Below the pieces are notes generated by a model. That model saw only the letters and a program-made list of their open reading frames with translations. It was not told the origin of the DNA and searched no databases. A DNA stretch of 64,000 nucleotides, taken from positions 1 through 64,000 of the forward strand of contig NZ_JXMU01000005.1 in NCBI RefSeq assembly GCF_001293565.1. Reading direction: 5' to 3'. Positions 25,283-34,892 of the stretch are shown here, one piece after another. The DNA is from Ahrensia marina. GTDB lineage: Bacteria > Pseudomonadota > Alphaproteobacteria > Rhizobiales > Rhizobiaceae. Both the position numbers and the translations under genes were made by a program. Each line of letters opens with the position of its first letter. Position 1 is the first letter of the stretch.

Positions 25283-28200
25283 TCAATAATCACGCTCGAA
25301 GAAAACACCAAGGCTGGTATCACCTTCAGAGCTCACAGCGCCGCGTGCAGTCAAACTCTCCGTAATATCCAAATTGATCGTTGCTTCGGTTTCCTGACCG
25401 GCCTGTACGCCAAGATAAACATTATCGGAAATATATTTACCGGCTCTAACGGCTGCGTTTCCATCGCTGTCCTGAACAATATCAAGATCATCAAAGCCAA
25501 GACTGCTGCGGATACCATCAACCAAGCCCGGACTGTTACCGCCGGTCAACTCAACTGCAATCGATGCAAGGCGTGCGATCTGGGTCGGTGTCAGTTCACC
25601 GATATTGCGATCGAAGATAATTGCAGCAAGAACCTCATCTTCCGGCAATTCGGGTGATGAAGAAAATGAAACATCAAGATCAGAAACCCGTCCGCTCAAA
25701 ATAATAGAGGCTGTCACATCACCTGACTGTGTTGTCGCAACAAACCGCAATGTTGGATCAAGGTCGCCCGTCAGCGTGACCGAACCCTCGTTAAGATCAA
25801 AGCGTTTGCCGATGATACTCAGCCGGCCCCTGCGCAAATCGAAACGTCCACTTGGCTGCACATTTGTCACCGGTCCTTTAATCGCTATTCTGCCGCCCAG
25901 TTCCGCGTCCAAGCCGCGGCCACGCACAAAAATCTGCGACGGAGCATTGATTGTCAGGTTCAACTGGATGATGCTTGGCCGACTTGATGGTTTTGGCAAT
26001 GGGGATGCTTTTGCCAAACGGTCCAGTGTGCGCTGGACATCCGGAGCAGCATTAACGTTTTTCACGTCAAGCAGTTCGACATCACCGCCAAATGTTTCTG
26101 GCACAGTAATTTCAGTTTTGCCCAGATTGATCTGACCGGACAGGACCGGATCACGCAGCAGATTGCCTTTTAAAGCCAAATTACCGTCGGCGCGTGTAGA
26201 GAAAGTCTGACCATCGCTATAGGCAGCATTATTAATCTGGATTGACAAATCAGCAGGCATGTCACCGGTAATACCAACGGTACCCGACCCTGACACCGAG
26301 CCGCCGCGCGCCAATTGCGCATTAAGGCGCTGAACAACCACAGCATCACCGCGCAGTCCTGCGAGCAAGCCGATATTTTCAAGCCGGAGATTAGACAACG
26401 GGTCGGTGACGGTACCGCCTGAAACAGACAATATGCCTTCAGTATTCGGCCTACTCAAACTGCCCGTTGCTGTTACGTTGAAACGCGCCTGACCGCTCAG
26501 CCGGGTTCCGCGGTCTGCCAGGAAGCGTTCAGCGATGCCAAGCGGCGCTGTCCCTTCCGCAGAAACTCTTAGTCCATTTCCCTGTAGCGGGATTTCCCCC
26601 GACCCTCTGATCTGAACATTTTGAGCATTCGATACGCTCAAGCTGTTCAGCGATACGCGCTGGTTAGCTCCATTAAAGTCACCATTTATGGAAAGTGTAA
26701 GCGGCAAAATACCATTTTGCTGAAGCTGAGTTGCTGTAATGCCGCTTCCATCCACACCAAAACTCGCTTTTGGCGCAGCAGTTGCGCCGGTTGCAACAAC
26801 GCGCCCGTTGATTGAACCGCCCAGTCCCAGTCCGGGGCTGAACGCATTGGCAATACGAAGCGGTAAACCGGAAATATTTGCCGTAACATTGATGGTGTCG
26901 CTTACGCTGCCAGCTATATCAATTGTGCCGCCGGCCACATTGAGCCGGGCATCTGAAATTGTCGTCTTGCCGTCGCGGATTGTAACTTTGGCCGGATTGA
27001 CCAGTGCGGCGTCACCCTTATCGGAGCGCAATGTCAACGTATCGATATTAATTGTTTGCTGGTTATCACCCTGCTTAAACCGGCCGACTGTTGTCAGCCG
27101 GGCATTCTCCTGAACCATAGTTGCGGCCAGATCAAAATCGGTAATTTTGCCATCTGTATCCACATTTCCGGTGAGCGACCTAACCTCAATTCCGCCCGCA
27201 ACGATTTCCCGTGCCGACACATCCGCATTCACAACAGGAGATTTTAGAAGGGTCTTGATTTGGGCATCGATATTGGCGCTTCCGACTTTATTCTCGGCAT
27301 AAACAAGATTGTTTGCGGTAGCCGTTACTTCAGCGGACTGGCCATTATCTACCGTCGTTAACACAATATCCGCATTCAAACTTCCCGAAGCATCCTGCAG
27401 GGCAAGGGCGGCCAATGACGATATGTCTGTCGCCTTTACGGCTGCACGTCCTTTCATCAGGCCGGATGTGTTTTGCCGCGTTAAATCAAGCGCGATATCT
27501 GCGCCGCCGATTTTTGCAGCAATATTGTCCAAGACAAGTTCCGGTTCGGTGCGCTTGACCTTACCGGCAAGCGATAATGCCTGACCATCAATGAAACCGC
27601 TGCCGGAAAGCTCACCTTCAATAAGCTCGGCGCCCATGACACCGCGATAAGCCGCTTCCAAACCGCTCACTTGCTTTTCGGATAAAATACCATTTTCAAT
27701 ATTGATCACAATGTCCGTGTCATAGGGCTGTTCAACACCTTTGATTGTGCCGACCAGCGACACGGCACCTTCACCGGCATCGGAAATATCCGCAATATCG
27801 CGTAAATCCGCGGTGGCAGTAATACTTGTATTGTCAGATGCATAATTACCGATGAGGAGAATATCTGCCTGATTGTTCAATAGGCGCAAGCGGTCAAATG
27901 ACAGCCCGTCCGCATTTCGCGTAACACCGCCTGACAGTTTTGTACCACCGGCCAGAAGCTTATCTGCGGTCTCGTCGCCTGTACGAATACCATTGGCTAC
28001 GCCATTCAAATCAAGATCGAAAGCGCCGAGAATATATTGAATATTACCCGTCGCCACCAGTGCAATATTACCCGCCAACTCGCGTTCCAATAAATCACTG
28101 AAAGATGAGAGCCGTGTTGCTTCCAGACCAATTTGCCCGTCAAAATTGCCGGTCGTCAACGCACCATTGGTACGCAATGCATAATCGCGCCCTTCAATAT

Positions 28201-29587
28201 CCAACTGTGCAAGCTGCAAAGGCTCTCCCGTGCGCCAGGAACCGGAACCGGCAATTTTTATATTTTTTCCGACAGCTGTCGTCAGTGCCTCGTCATCAAA
28301 CGTAATCCCGTCCACCGTACCGCGTGTAATAAATTCAATCGAACGGTTTTCCGGCACGGTAAAATTGGCAATTGCGCCTTCTGTTGCCAATCGCACTTCT
28401 TCAATAACCACGTCTGTTGTCTGGAGGCCGGACAGCAATAGTGTTTGCTCAAAACGATCATCATTGGCCGCGTCATAAGTTATGTTGAAGTCAGCCTGTT
28501 GAAATCTTGCTGCTGCTGCATTTTCCGCAGTTGGCAATGCAACGCGTTTGCCATCTTCGTCAGCAATTTCAGCGTTTAAATTCAACTGGCTTAAGAACCC
28601 GTCAGCCAGAATTCGCGCATTGGCATCAAAACGAATGGCACCGCTATTGAGTGTCAAACGGTCAATTTGAGTAAATCCCGCATTTGACAACAATAGCTGG
28701 GCTTCAAGACGGCTCGCATCACCTAAAAGCGTTTGGTATTGCGGCGGCATAATGCTGGATAAAGGGCCACCAAGCTCGGCAAGAATTTGCCGCCCTTCAT
28801 CAATATCGTTGACGTTTACCTGACCATTCACAATGCGCTTGTTGTCAACATCGAGACCGATATCAACACGCAACTCATGGATGGGGGCATCGCCTTTAAC
28901 AGCAAGCGCAACAGGCGGTTTACCGTCCAGATCAAGCAGATTTGCGATAATACCTTCTTCAGGCTCCTGCAAAAGAAGGTCGAGTTTAACGGTCTCATCG
29001 TTATCATTATAAACCACATCAAGCTTTAAAGAGCCGCCCGGACCATCTAAACGAACAATGTCCAAATCAGTGGTTAGAGAGCTGTCAATCAGCGAAATCG
29101 CACCATTAACAGCCAACTCTGATTCAAGGCCGAAAACGCTGGGACCGAATTTAATGGATGGAACATCAAGTTCTTCCAAATTGATCGAGACCGGCAATTC
29201 AGGAAGTGAAAATTCACTTGCTTCTGCTGGCGGCGCACTATCATCGGCCTTGGGTCCGCGGGGCATATCGATGCTTGTGGCTGACAGTTTTTCAATCTCC
29301 AGCCGGCCACGTAGCAGCGCTACACGGCTCCATATCAGCTGGGGTTCCGTGATGGTCAGCCAAACACCGTCTTCATCGGAGATTGTAATGCTCTCAAAAG
29401 AAACATTTGAAGAAAGCGTGCCCTTAATGCCGTTTAAACGTATCTGACGGCTATCAGTTGAAAGCTTGTTTTCGACAAATGTTATAAATGCGGAATGCTC
29501 TTCAGATTCTTGCGCCAAAGCTTGATGGCCAAGCGAAAACGCCAAGACCCACATTATGAGAAATGTTTTCACAATACGCGCCATCAA
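25283..29587 (-). CDS. tamB: Translocation and assembly module protein TamB
   Basis: This 1434-residue protein has an N-terminal hydrophobic signal/anchor (about 5-25), a very long repetitive beta-rich AsmA/bridge-like body and the TamB C-terminal domain (DUF490) in the last 350 residues, with ELPEDEVLAAIIFDR and GKYISDNVYLGV. TamB spans the periplasm and works with the outer-membrane protein TamA in lipid transport and outer-membrane protein assembly. Its start overlaps the tamA stop by 4 bases. Length is usual for alphaproteobacteria. Confidence 0.93.
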   Translation of the reverse strand: MMARIVKTFLIMWVLAFSLGHQALAQESEEHSAFITFVENKLSTDSRQIRLNGIKGTLSSNVSFESITISDEDGVWLTITEPQLIWSRVALLRGRLEIEKLSATSIDMPRGPKADDSAPPAEASEFSLPELPVSINLEELDVPSIKFGPSVFGLESELAVNGAISLIDSSLTTDLDIVRLDGPGGSLKLDVVYNDNDETVKLDLLLQEPEEGIIANLLDLDGKPPVALAVKGDAPIHELRVDIGLDVDNKRIVNGQVNVNDIDEGRQILAELGGPLSSIMPPQYQTLLGDASRLEAQLLLSNAGFTQIDRLTLNSGAIRFDANARILADGFLSQLNLNAEIADEDGKRVALPTAENAAAARFQQADFNITYDAANDDRFEQTLLLSGLQTTDVVIEEVRLATEGAIANFTVPENRSIEFITRGTVDGITFDDEALTTAVGKNIKIAGSGSWRTGEPLQLAQLDIEGRDYALRTNGALTTGNFDGQIGLEATRLSSFSDLLERELAGNIALVATGNIQYILGAFDLDLNGVANGIRTGDETADKLLAGGTKLSGGVTRNADGLSFDRLRLLNNQADILLIGNYASDNTSITATADLRDIADISDAGEGAVSLVGTIKGVEQPYDTDIVINIENGILSEKQVSGLEAAYRGVMGAELIEGELSGSGFIDGQALSLAGKVKRTEPELVLDNIAAKIGGADIALDLTRQNTSGLMKGRAAVKATDISSLAALALQDASGSLNADIVLTTVDNGQSAEVTATANNLVYAENKVGSANIDAQIKTLLKSPVVNADVSAREIVAGGIEVRSLTGNVDTDGKITDFDLAATMVQENARLTTVGRFKQGDNQQTINIDTLTLRSDKGDAALVNPAKVTIRDGKTTISDARLNVAGGTIDIAGSVSDTINVTANISGLPLRIANAFSPGLGLGGSINGRVVATGATAAPKASFGVDGSGITATQLQQNGILPLTLSINGDFNGANQRVSLNSLSVSNAQNVQIRGSGEIPLQGNGLRVSAEGTAPLGIAERFLADRGTRLSGQARFNVTATGSLSRPNTEGILSVSGGTVTDPLSNLRLENIGLLAGLRGDAVVVQRLNAQLARGGSVSGSGTVGITGDMPADLSIQINNAAYSDGQTFSTRADGNLALKGNLLRDPVLSGQINLGKTEITVPETFGGDVELLDVKNVNAAPDVQRTLDRLAKASPLPKPSSRPSIIQLNLTINAPSQIFVRGRGLDAELGGRIAIKGPVTNVQPSGRFDLRRGRLSIIGKRFDLNEGSVTLTGDLDPTLRFVATTQSGDVTASIILSGRVSDLDVSFSSSPELPEDEVLAAIIFDRNIGELTPTQIARLASIAVELTGGNSPGLVDGIRSSLGFDDLDIVQDSDGNAAVRAGKYISDNVYLGVQAGQETEATINLDITESLTARGAVSSEGDTSLGVFFERDY

Positions 29588-31509
29588 AATGCCTGCCCAA
29601 TTCCGGCATAGATGCCAAAGCGCGGGTCTGTGCTGCGCCGGTTAAGCGGCAGAGCCACATCCACACGAATAGGCCCGAGACCCGTGAAATAACGCACGCC
29701 GAACCCGGCGCCCAATCGCACATCCTGATCAAAGCTTGGCAGAGAATCAGCGGAAACCGTACCGGCATCAATGAATATTGCACCGCCAAAATTGCCACCG
29801 GTCTTGAAACGCAGTTCTGCGGAGGCTTCCAATTTCGATTTACCGCCTGTTATATCGCCGTTGGCTTCAACGACACCGATGTCATTGAAATTATAACCGC
29901 GTACCGAACCGCCACCACCTGCAAAATAGAGAAAATTATCAGGTGTTTCAGCGCGCTCGGGGCCGACAATGGAAGCAACCATAGCCCGTCCGGCCAGCAC
30001 AATTCGGTCTTCATCATCAAATGAGAAATAGGTACGCGCCTCTGCCTCAACCGCAGCGCCAAAGTTCTGATAGTTAAATTCGTAAAATGGTTTTGCCGCA
30101 GCACTTAGGTAAAAGCCCTCACTGGCATCAAGCTTATTATCACGCGAGTCATAAATTGCTGAAAAATCGAGCCCCGCTGTCACAAAATCTCTTTCCCCAA
30201 GATCGCTCTCAAATTTCGCGGCCTCGACAAACACTCCGCCATTGAAAACCAGCTCATCGGAGTAATAATGCGTAAGGCCAAGATTGCCGCCCGCTGACGT
30301 TTCTGTGAAACTTTCGTTGACCTCACGGCGCGCATACAGCTTAAAATTGAGGTCGGTGTCCGGTGTAAAAACGCCCGGCTTTGTAAATGCCGCTCCGACT
30401 TCATAGTCAAACTTCTGATAATCAAAAGTCGAGCCCAAGCCGCCTACTTTCGCATCCAAACGCAACCGCTCCGCCTTGCCGAACAGGTTGCGGTGCAGCC
30501 AATAACTTTCCAGTCCGACACCTTCGAGACTGGAAACTGTCGCGCCCAAACCTATACGTCGTAACTTGCGCTCTTTGACAATCAGCGTCATCGGCAAAGT
30601 ACCGTCTTCGGAGACAGTTTCACCTTCTACGATTTTCTGAGTCGAGAAAACGCCTAGACGGTCCAGCCGCTTTTTCGCCTTTTCAAGATCGTCCGGATCA
30701 AATTCATTACCTGCAACCAAGCCGGTCTGCCGTGCGACAAAAGCCGGGTCCATACGATCCGTGCCTTGTACGTCAACATTTCCATAGCTAGCCGGAGGCC
30801 CGCTTTCGACTTCCAGAACAACATTGAGTTCGCGTGCAGGGTGATTTGCTGTCACACGCCTATTGGTTACTTTCGCTGTTGCAAAACCCTGCTGGCGCCA
30901 TTTGTCTTTTACAAGCTTTGACGCTTTGCCGACTGCTCCGGCCTTTGCTTCTGCTCCTGTATTAAAGCCGACATCTTCCAGTTCGGGCAACACATCGTCG
31001 CGCATGGTAGGCTCCGGTGGCGCACCCTCAACCTGGGCTGTGCCGAACAGATAAACTGGGCCGGGATCAACCACAACGCTGATGGTGTCACCGGAGTTGA
31101 ATTCCGTTCCAACCGGAAGGTTTGCGGCTTCCGTACCGTTGATTTTGATAGAAATTGTACCGCCGTAACGGCCTTCATTATAAAGCGAAGCCAATATGCG
31201 TCGATAATCACCTTTGGCACGCGCGATTACGCCTGCAGACCCGCCCACAGCACGGTCCCTGCCTTGCCAAAGCTGGGAACCTGATTTTATCGCATCCCCG
31301 ACAGCATCTTCATCGCTTACAATTAAAAAGTCTACATCATAGCGCTTCGGATCGATCAGCTCGGCATTGTCTTTCTCTTCATCCGAGGTGCATTCGCCAA
31401 AAATGCAGCGTCCAAAAAGCTCCAGCGCATAAGCACGTGACATCGGCGCTGTGCTGCACAAAAGCACCAGCCCGGCAGCACATAGAAACTGCAACCGACG
31501 ATTTGTCAC
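29584..31509 (-). CDS. tamA: Outer membrane assembly protein TamA (BamA/Omp85 family)
   Basis: This precursor of about 641 residues has a signal peptide ending APMSRAYA, POTRA-like modules up to about residue 280 and a 16-strand Omp85 barrel with VRGYN (barrel lid motif) and a terminal aromatic F as expected for BAM recognition. GTG 31509 is chosen because it begins the signal peptide directly; an ATG at 31563 would add 18 residues before it. It forms an operon with tamB. Confidence 0.9.
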   Translation of the reverse strand: MTNRRLQFLCAAGLVLLCSTAPMSRAYALELFGRCIFGECTSDEEKDNAELIDPKRYDVDFLIVSDEDAVGDAIKSGSQLWQGRDRAVGGSAGVIARAKGDYRRILASLYNEGRYGGTISIKINGTEAANLPVGTEFNSGDTISVVVDPGPVYLFGTAQVEGAPPEPTMRDDVLPELEDVGFNTGAEAKAGAVGKASKLVKDKWRQQGFATAKVTNRRVTANHPARELNVVLEVESGPPASYGNVDVQGTDRMDPAFVARQTGLVAGNEFDPDDLEKAKKRLDRLGVFSTQKIVEGETVSEDGTLPMTLIVKERKLRRIGLGATVSSLEGVGLESYWLHRNLFGKAERLRLDAKVGGLGSTFDYQKFDYEVGAAFTKPGVFTPDTDLNFKLYARREVNESFTETSAGGNLGLTHYYSDELVFNGGVFVEAAKFESDLGERDFVTAGLDFSAIYDSRDNKLDASEGFYLSAAAKPFYEFNYQNFGAAVEAEARTYFSFDDEDRIVLAGRAMVASIVGPERAETPDNFLYFAGGGGSVRGYNFNDIGVVEANGDITGGKSKLEASAELRFKTGGNFGGAIFIDAGTVSADSLPSFDQDVRLGAGFGVRYFTGLGPIRVDVALPLNRRSTDPRFGIYAGIGQAF

Positions 31510-31659
31510 GATAACTCTGGACCCACATTCGAAAAACAAGATGACCTTATAACACGACATCATGAATAAAATAAGTCGTGATGACGCGAAAATTAATTCT
31601 CACTTTCAATAACTTGACGGCCTTGACGGGCGAAAAAACTTAACAATATTTCAAATGTT

Positions 31660-31697
31660 ATATGCATATCCGGACAAATGTCATATGCATATCCGGA
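31660..31697. repeat. Tandem 15-bp repeat ATATGCATATCCGGA, 23-bp period
   Basis: ATATGCATATCCGGA occurs at 31660-31674 and again at 31683-31697. Each copy consists of two small palindromes, ATATGCATAT and TCCGGA. The 23-bp spacing puts both on nearly the same helical face. They lie about 150-190 bases upstream of tamA and may be a regulator's operator pair. Confidence 0.7.
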
Positions 31698-31792
31698 TTT
31701 GTCGGACACGTTCTTTGCTGTCGCAGAAATCAACTAAGCAGCGCATATGGCACCTTGAAGCGTCTACTTCATAAATTTGAAGACATTATACA

Positions 31793-31889
31793 CGAAAGGA
31801 GAGAGCACCGAGATGCTCTCTCCTTTAATCACGACCAGAAGATGGGGAAGGGGTTTAGGTCGCTGGGCGAAAACTGAGGGTGTGTTTTC
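31793..31889 (-). ncRNA. Candidate general-stress small RNA with two C-rich loops
   Basis: From the expected start of the EcfG-type promoter the minus strand folds into three consecutive hairpins. The first is GAAAAC/GUUUUC (31889-31869) with loop ACACCCUCA. The second is CGACC/GGUCG (31862-31832) with a 21-base loop containing CCCCUUCCCC. The third is a 13-bp perfect stem AAAGGAGAGAGCA/UGCUCUCUCCUUU (31826-31795). C-rich loops exposed on stems, with a terminal hairpin, resemble anti-Shine-Dalgarno sRNAs of alphaproteobacteria and the stress sRNA GsrN of Caulobacter in layout. No protein frame fits. The U tail after the last stem is short. Expression is inferred. Confidence 0.6.
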
Positions 31890-31897
31890 AAAATCGT

Positions 31898-31922
31898 AAC
31901 GCATGGATTCAATATTGGTTCC
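31898..31922 (-). promoter_or_regulatory. EcfG-type promoter (GGAAC-N17-GTT) before the candidate sRNA
   Basis: The minus strand carries GGAAC at 31922-31918 and GTT at 31900-31898 with a 17-base spacer and C before GTT, the consensus of EcfG/RpoE2 promoters. A start 8-9 bases downstream falls at the first base of hairpin 1 of the candidate sRNA. Confidence 0.65.
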
Positions 31923-31972
31923 AGCCATTTCAAATTTTTTTGAAATTTCAATCAGCGGCCGGTTTTCCGAAG

Positions 31973-33091
31973 CTAGAGCTTGGCAACACCCCGCCTGCGT
32001 TCCGGTGCGGCAAACATATGCAAATAGATAACATTTATTATAAGCAAGGACGGAATAGCGATAAATCCGCCGATCGGCCCCCAAAGCCAAATCCAGAACA
32101 CCAAGCTCAAGAAAACGAAAAACGGGTTCATTGTCATCCTTCTGCCGATAACTGTAGGGGTAACAAACTGTGCTTCGAGGAAATTACAGCATAGGAAAAC
32201 AGCTGCCGGCGTTAAGATTGCCAATGTTTCCGTATGTGTTGCCAAGCCCACACCGATCAGGATTATGCTCATGATCGCAGGGCCGATATAGACAACATAG
32301 TTCAATACGCCCGCCAGCATTCCCCATAACAGGGGCGAAGGAACACCCAGAAGCCAGAAAAGCAGCGATACGCTCAATCCTAGCCCCAGATTTATGTATG
32401 TAATTGAGATTAGATATCCTGATACGCTGTCTTCGACATCCTTGAAAACACGGGCCAAATGCCAACGTGTTTTACGGCGGACACATAACCTTAGAATGAG
32501 TAGGCGCAGTTCATGTCTTGTGGCCACGAAAAAGTAGAAGCTTGCCAAAAATATAGCGACCTGCCCCAAAATTACCGGTGCCAAAAAAGCCGCATCTTCC
32601 AGCGGGCCACCTTCATCGACTTCCACTTTCATCGCCGTTGCTTCGCCGCCAGCAATCTTCTGTAATTCCTGCTGAAACGAGCCGACAGTATCAAACATGC
32701 CCTTCCAGTCAGCCAAACTTATTTGAAATTGATTCCAAATTCTTGGTACCCGATCTATCCAGCTCGACAATGGCACGGCGAAAGCCGCAAAACTTGCAGC
32801 GATCAATCCGGCAAATAAAGCAACGACAAGCATTGCAGATACTGAGGGAGGAATTTTATTCTTCTCAATCTTATCGGCAATCGGGCCAAACATGATCCCG
32901 ATGACAATGGCAAGCGCGATTGGAGCAATGATTGTTTTGCCTAAATACAAAGCGACAAGGCAGCCGAGCAAGCCGCCAACCACAACCGAGAGGTTTGCTG
33001 CAGTTTGTAAGTTCTTTTCTATCGCGTTTGCGGCTCTTTTTTCAAAGAGATCGTCAGCGTTCAAACTCAATGGCTTCAACCTCCCATCCAT
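31973..33091 (-). CDS. AI-2E family transporter (PerM/TqsA-like permease)
   Basis: This 372-residue inner-membrane protein has two N-terminal hydrophobic segments, a soluble stretch at about 105-175, and a group of membrane segments containing GYLISITYINLGLGL and VGPAI-like YIGPAIMSIILIG followed by VTPTVIGRRMTMNP, the hallmark of the family. Members export autoinducer-2, sodium or unknown solutes, so the substrate is open. It lies next to the general stress region and upstream of the candidate sRNA on the same strand. Confidence 0.85.
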   Translation of the reverse strand: MDGRLKPLSLNADDLFEKRAANAIEKNLQTAANLSVVVGGLLGCLVALYLGKTIIAPIALAIVIGIMFGPIADKIEKNKIPPSVSAMLVVALFAGLIAASFAAFAVPLSSWIDRVPRIWNQFQISLADWKGMFDTVGSFQQELQKIAGGEATAMKVEVDEGGPLEDAAFLAPVILGQVAIFLASFYFFVATRHELRLLILRLCVRRKTRWHLARVFKDVEDSVSGYLISITYINLGLGLSVSLLFWLLGVPSPLLWGMLAGVLNYVVYIGPAIMSIILIGVGLATHTETLAILTPAAVFLCCNFLEAQFVTPTVIGRRMTMNPFFVFLSLVFWIWLWGPIGGFIAIPSLLIINVIYLHMFAAPERRRGVAKL

Positions 33092-33142
33092 GACAATGTC
33101 AGGCGTGCTAAATGGTTCCCAAATGGGCCATGTTATTACAGG

Positions 33143-34780
33143 TCAGCGGCTAAGCGGCACGTCAATTTTTACGACCATGCCCTTCTCGTCAAAACTACGG
33201 TCAAAAGAACCGCCTAATTCTCCAACGATATTCGCATTGATGAGCTTCGTTCCAAACCCGCCACCGGTACTGGCTGTTTCCTGCTTTTCCCCGTCGAAGT
33301 ACTCCCGCCATACTATCGATAAACCACGCTTACGCTTGGGTAGTTTTTTTATTTTCCAAGTAATTTGCATGTCATTTTTGATATCTGCCATGCCACCATA
33401 TTTCAGCGAGTTGGTTGCCAGCTCATGCAGCACCAAGCCAAAGGCCTGACTGTATTTTTCATCCAAAGAGATTTCAGGTCCGCTTAGTTTTACTTCCGTT
33501 GCATTTTTACCGAAAACCTGCTCAAGCTCACTTCTCAAAAGATCACCAAAGCTGGCACGTTGCCATTTAGAGCGCGCCAAAACATCTTGCGCGGTTGCCA
33601 TTGCTTGAAGGCGTTCGGAAAAAGACTTGATAAACTCCGGCAGATCTTCCGAACTACGTGCTGTTTGCCGCGCGATAGAATTGATGCGCGCAATCGAATT
33701 TTTGATGCGATGCTTCATCTCCTGAAGCATCAGATCCTTATCTTGCGCGGCTTTTTCCGAATAGATGCGCAACTCTTCAGACGTACGCAGCGAATTTAGC
33801 TGAAGTTTGGAGGATGAGGCCAAGGCACCAGCAAACAAGAATGACATAAGGCCGGTTAAAAGCGCATATAGCAGGCTATTATCGAGAGAACCGCTGGCAG
33901 GCTTTAGTACCTCCACCTCCCAAACACGGCCCGCAATATTAATCGATTTGACCGACCGCAGTCCGTTTTTATCCGCATAATCCTCATAATTATTGGTTTG
34001 AAAAACAACCGTTTCTGTATTGTCAGTTTTATCTTTCGTTTGCACATACAGTCCCAAGGCTGACGATAAGGTGCGAGACAAAGCAGCACTGTGAAGATCG
34101 CCTATGCGAAATGCAGCATAGACAAATCCGGTAATCGGCTTTGAGCCGTCATCAAGCTGGACTGCCTCTATATTCTTCTGCGCTATGGGTGCATAAATCA
34201 AAAAGCCATGCTGGGTCTCAGTATCAAGCTCTTGGACCAGACGAACCGGTGCAGAAGCGCTCGGACGTCGGTCACGCGCGGCGGCTATCATAGCATCACG
34301 GCGAGAGATGTCTGAAAACATGTCATAGCCCAGCGCTTTTTCATTACGCTCATCGTTTGGCTCAAGCAAAAGAATAGGAGTGCGAAACTCCTGATCTGTT
34401 TCAGGGTAGATTGCCCGAGTTAACCCGTACTTTTTTTCAAGCTCGGCTTCCGCATCAACGTCACCGTTGATTTCCAGTAATGGAGCTAAGCCTATGCCTT
34501 GGATGCCTCTATAATTGTCAGCCAAACCTAAATCGGCAATAAACTCTTTAAACCCTGCCCCTCTTGCATCGAAATCAATCGTATTGACCAAAGCCCGGGT
34601 CGCAGTCAGAAGCGCAATATGCTGCTTTACACCTTCTTCCAGATTATCAATGATGTCGTCAGCAACAATATCAAAACTTGAACGTTCCGCCTGTCGTGTA
34701 GAGTTGAACACTGCATAGGCGGCAATCATGCCCAATAACATCGTCACTGAAAATAAAATTGTCGGAAGGCGGTTACGCAT
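33143..34780 (-). CDS. CHASE-domain HWE-family sensor histidine kinase
   Basis: This 545-residue protein has an N-terminal membrane segment (about 7-25), an extracytoplasmic CHASE-like domain (about 40-290, with YRGIQGIGLAP and DMFSDISRRDAM), a second membrane segment near 305-325, a phosphoacceptor His in LQEMKHRIKNSIARINSIA and an HWE-type ATPase domain (LHELATNSLKYGG, the W-x-E of VWREYF, and GGGFGTKLI). Kinases of this class phosphorylate PhyR in the general stress response. Being 1.5-2 kb from phyR, it is a good candidate for the PhyR kinase here; the signal is unknown. Confidence 0.88.
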   Translation of the reverse strand: MRNRLPTILFSVTMLLGMIAAYAVFNSTRQAERSSFDIVADDIIDNLEEGVKQHIALLTATRALVNTIDFDARGAGFKEFIADLGLADNYRGIQGIGLAPLLEINGDVDAEAELEKKYGLTRAIYPETDQEFRTPILLLEPNDERNEKALGYDMFSDISRRDAMIAAARDRRPSASAPVRLVQELDTETQHGFLIYAPIAQKNIEAVQLDDGSKPITGFVYAAFRIGDLHSAALSRTLSSALGLYVQTKDKTDNTETVVFQTNNYEDYADKNGLRSVKSINIAGRVWEVEVLKPASGSLDNSLLYALLTGLMSFLFAGALASSSKLQLNSLRTSEELRIYSEKAAQDKDLMLQEMKHRIKNSIARINSIARQTARSSEDLPEFIKSFSERLQAMATAQDVLARSKWQRASFGDLLRSELEQVFGKNATEVKLSGPEISLDEKYSQAFGLVLHELATNSLKYGGMADIKNDMQITWKIKKLPKRKRGLSIVWREYFDGEKQETASTGGGFGTKLINANIVGELGGSFDRSFDEKGMVVKIDVPLSR

Positions 34781-34892
34781 TATATCTCCATGAACGCGAA
34801 GATATTTAACGTCAAATCCAGCTTTTACAACTACTTATGTGGGGGCAAGCAAGCTCGTCCACGTGCCTTTGAAGTGTCGGCGCTTCAATAAA

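Larger units (their letters stand above)
31510..31972. other. Intergenic region with repeat pair and candidate stress sRNA
   Basis: This stretch of about 460 bases holds no gene I can support. It contains the tamA upstream region, a tandem palindrome-rich repeat (31660-31697), the candidate sRNA (31793-31889) and its EcfG-type promoter (31898-31922), listed separately. A 71-codon frame on the plus strand from 31662 has no ribosome site or family features. Confidence 0.6.

Noticed and set aside
31662-31877. 71-codon plus-strand frame in the tamA/AI-2E gap
   Set aside because: No ribosome site, no known family, and it overlaps the repeat pair and the candidate sRNA; coding is not supported.
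33093-33119. GGAAC on the minus strand upstream of the AI-2E family gene
   Set aside because: The element after 17 bases is ATT, not GTT, so the promoter match is incomplete.
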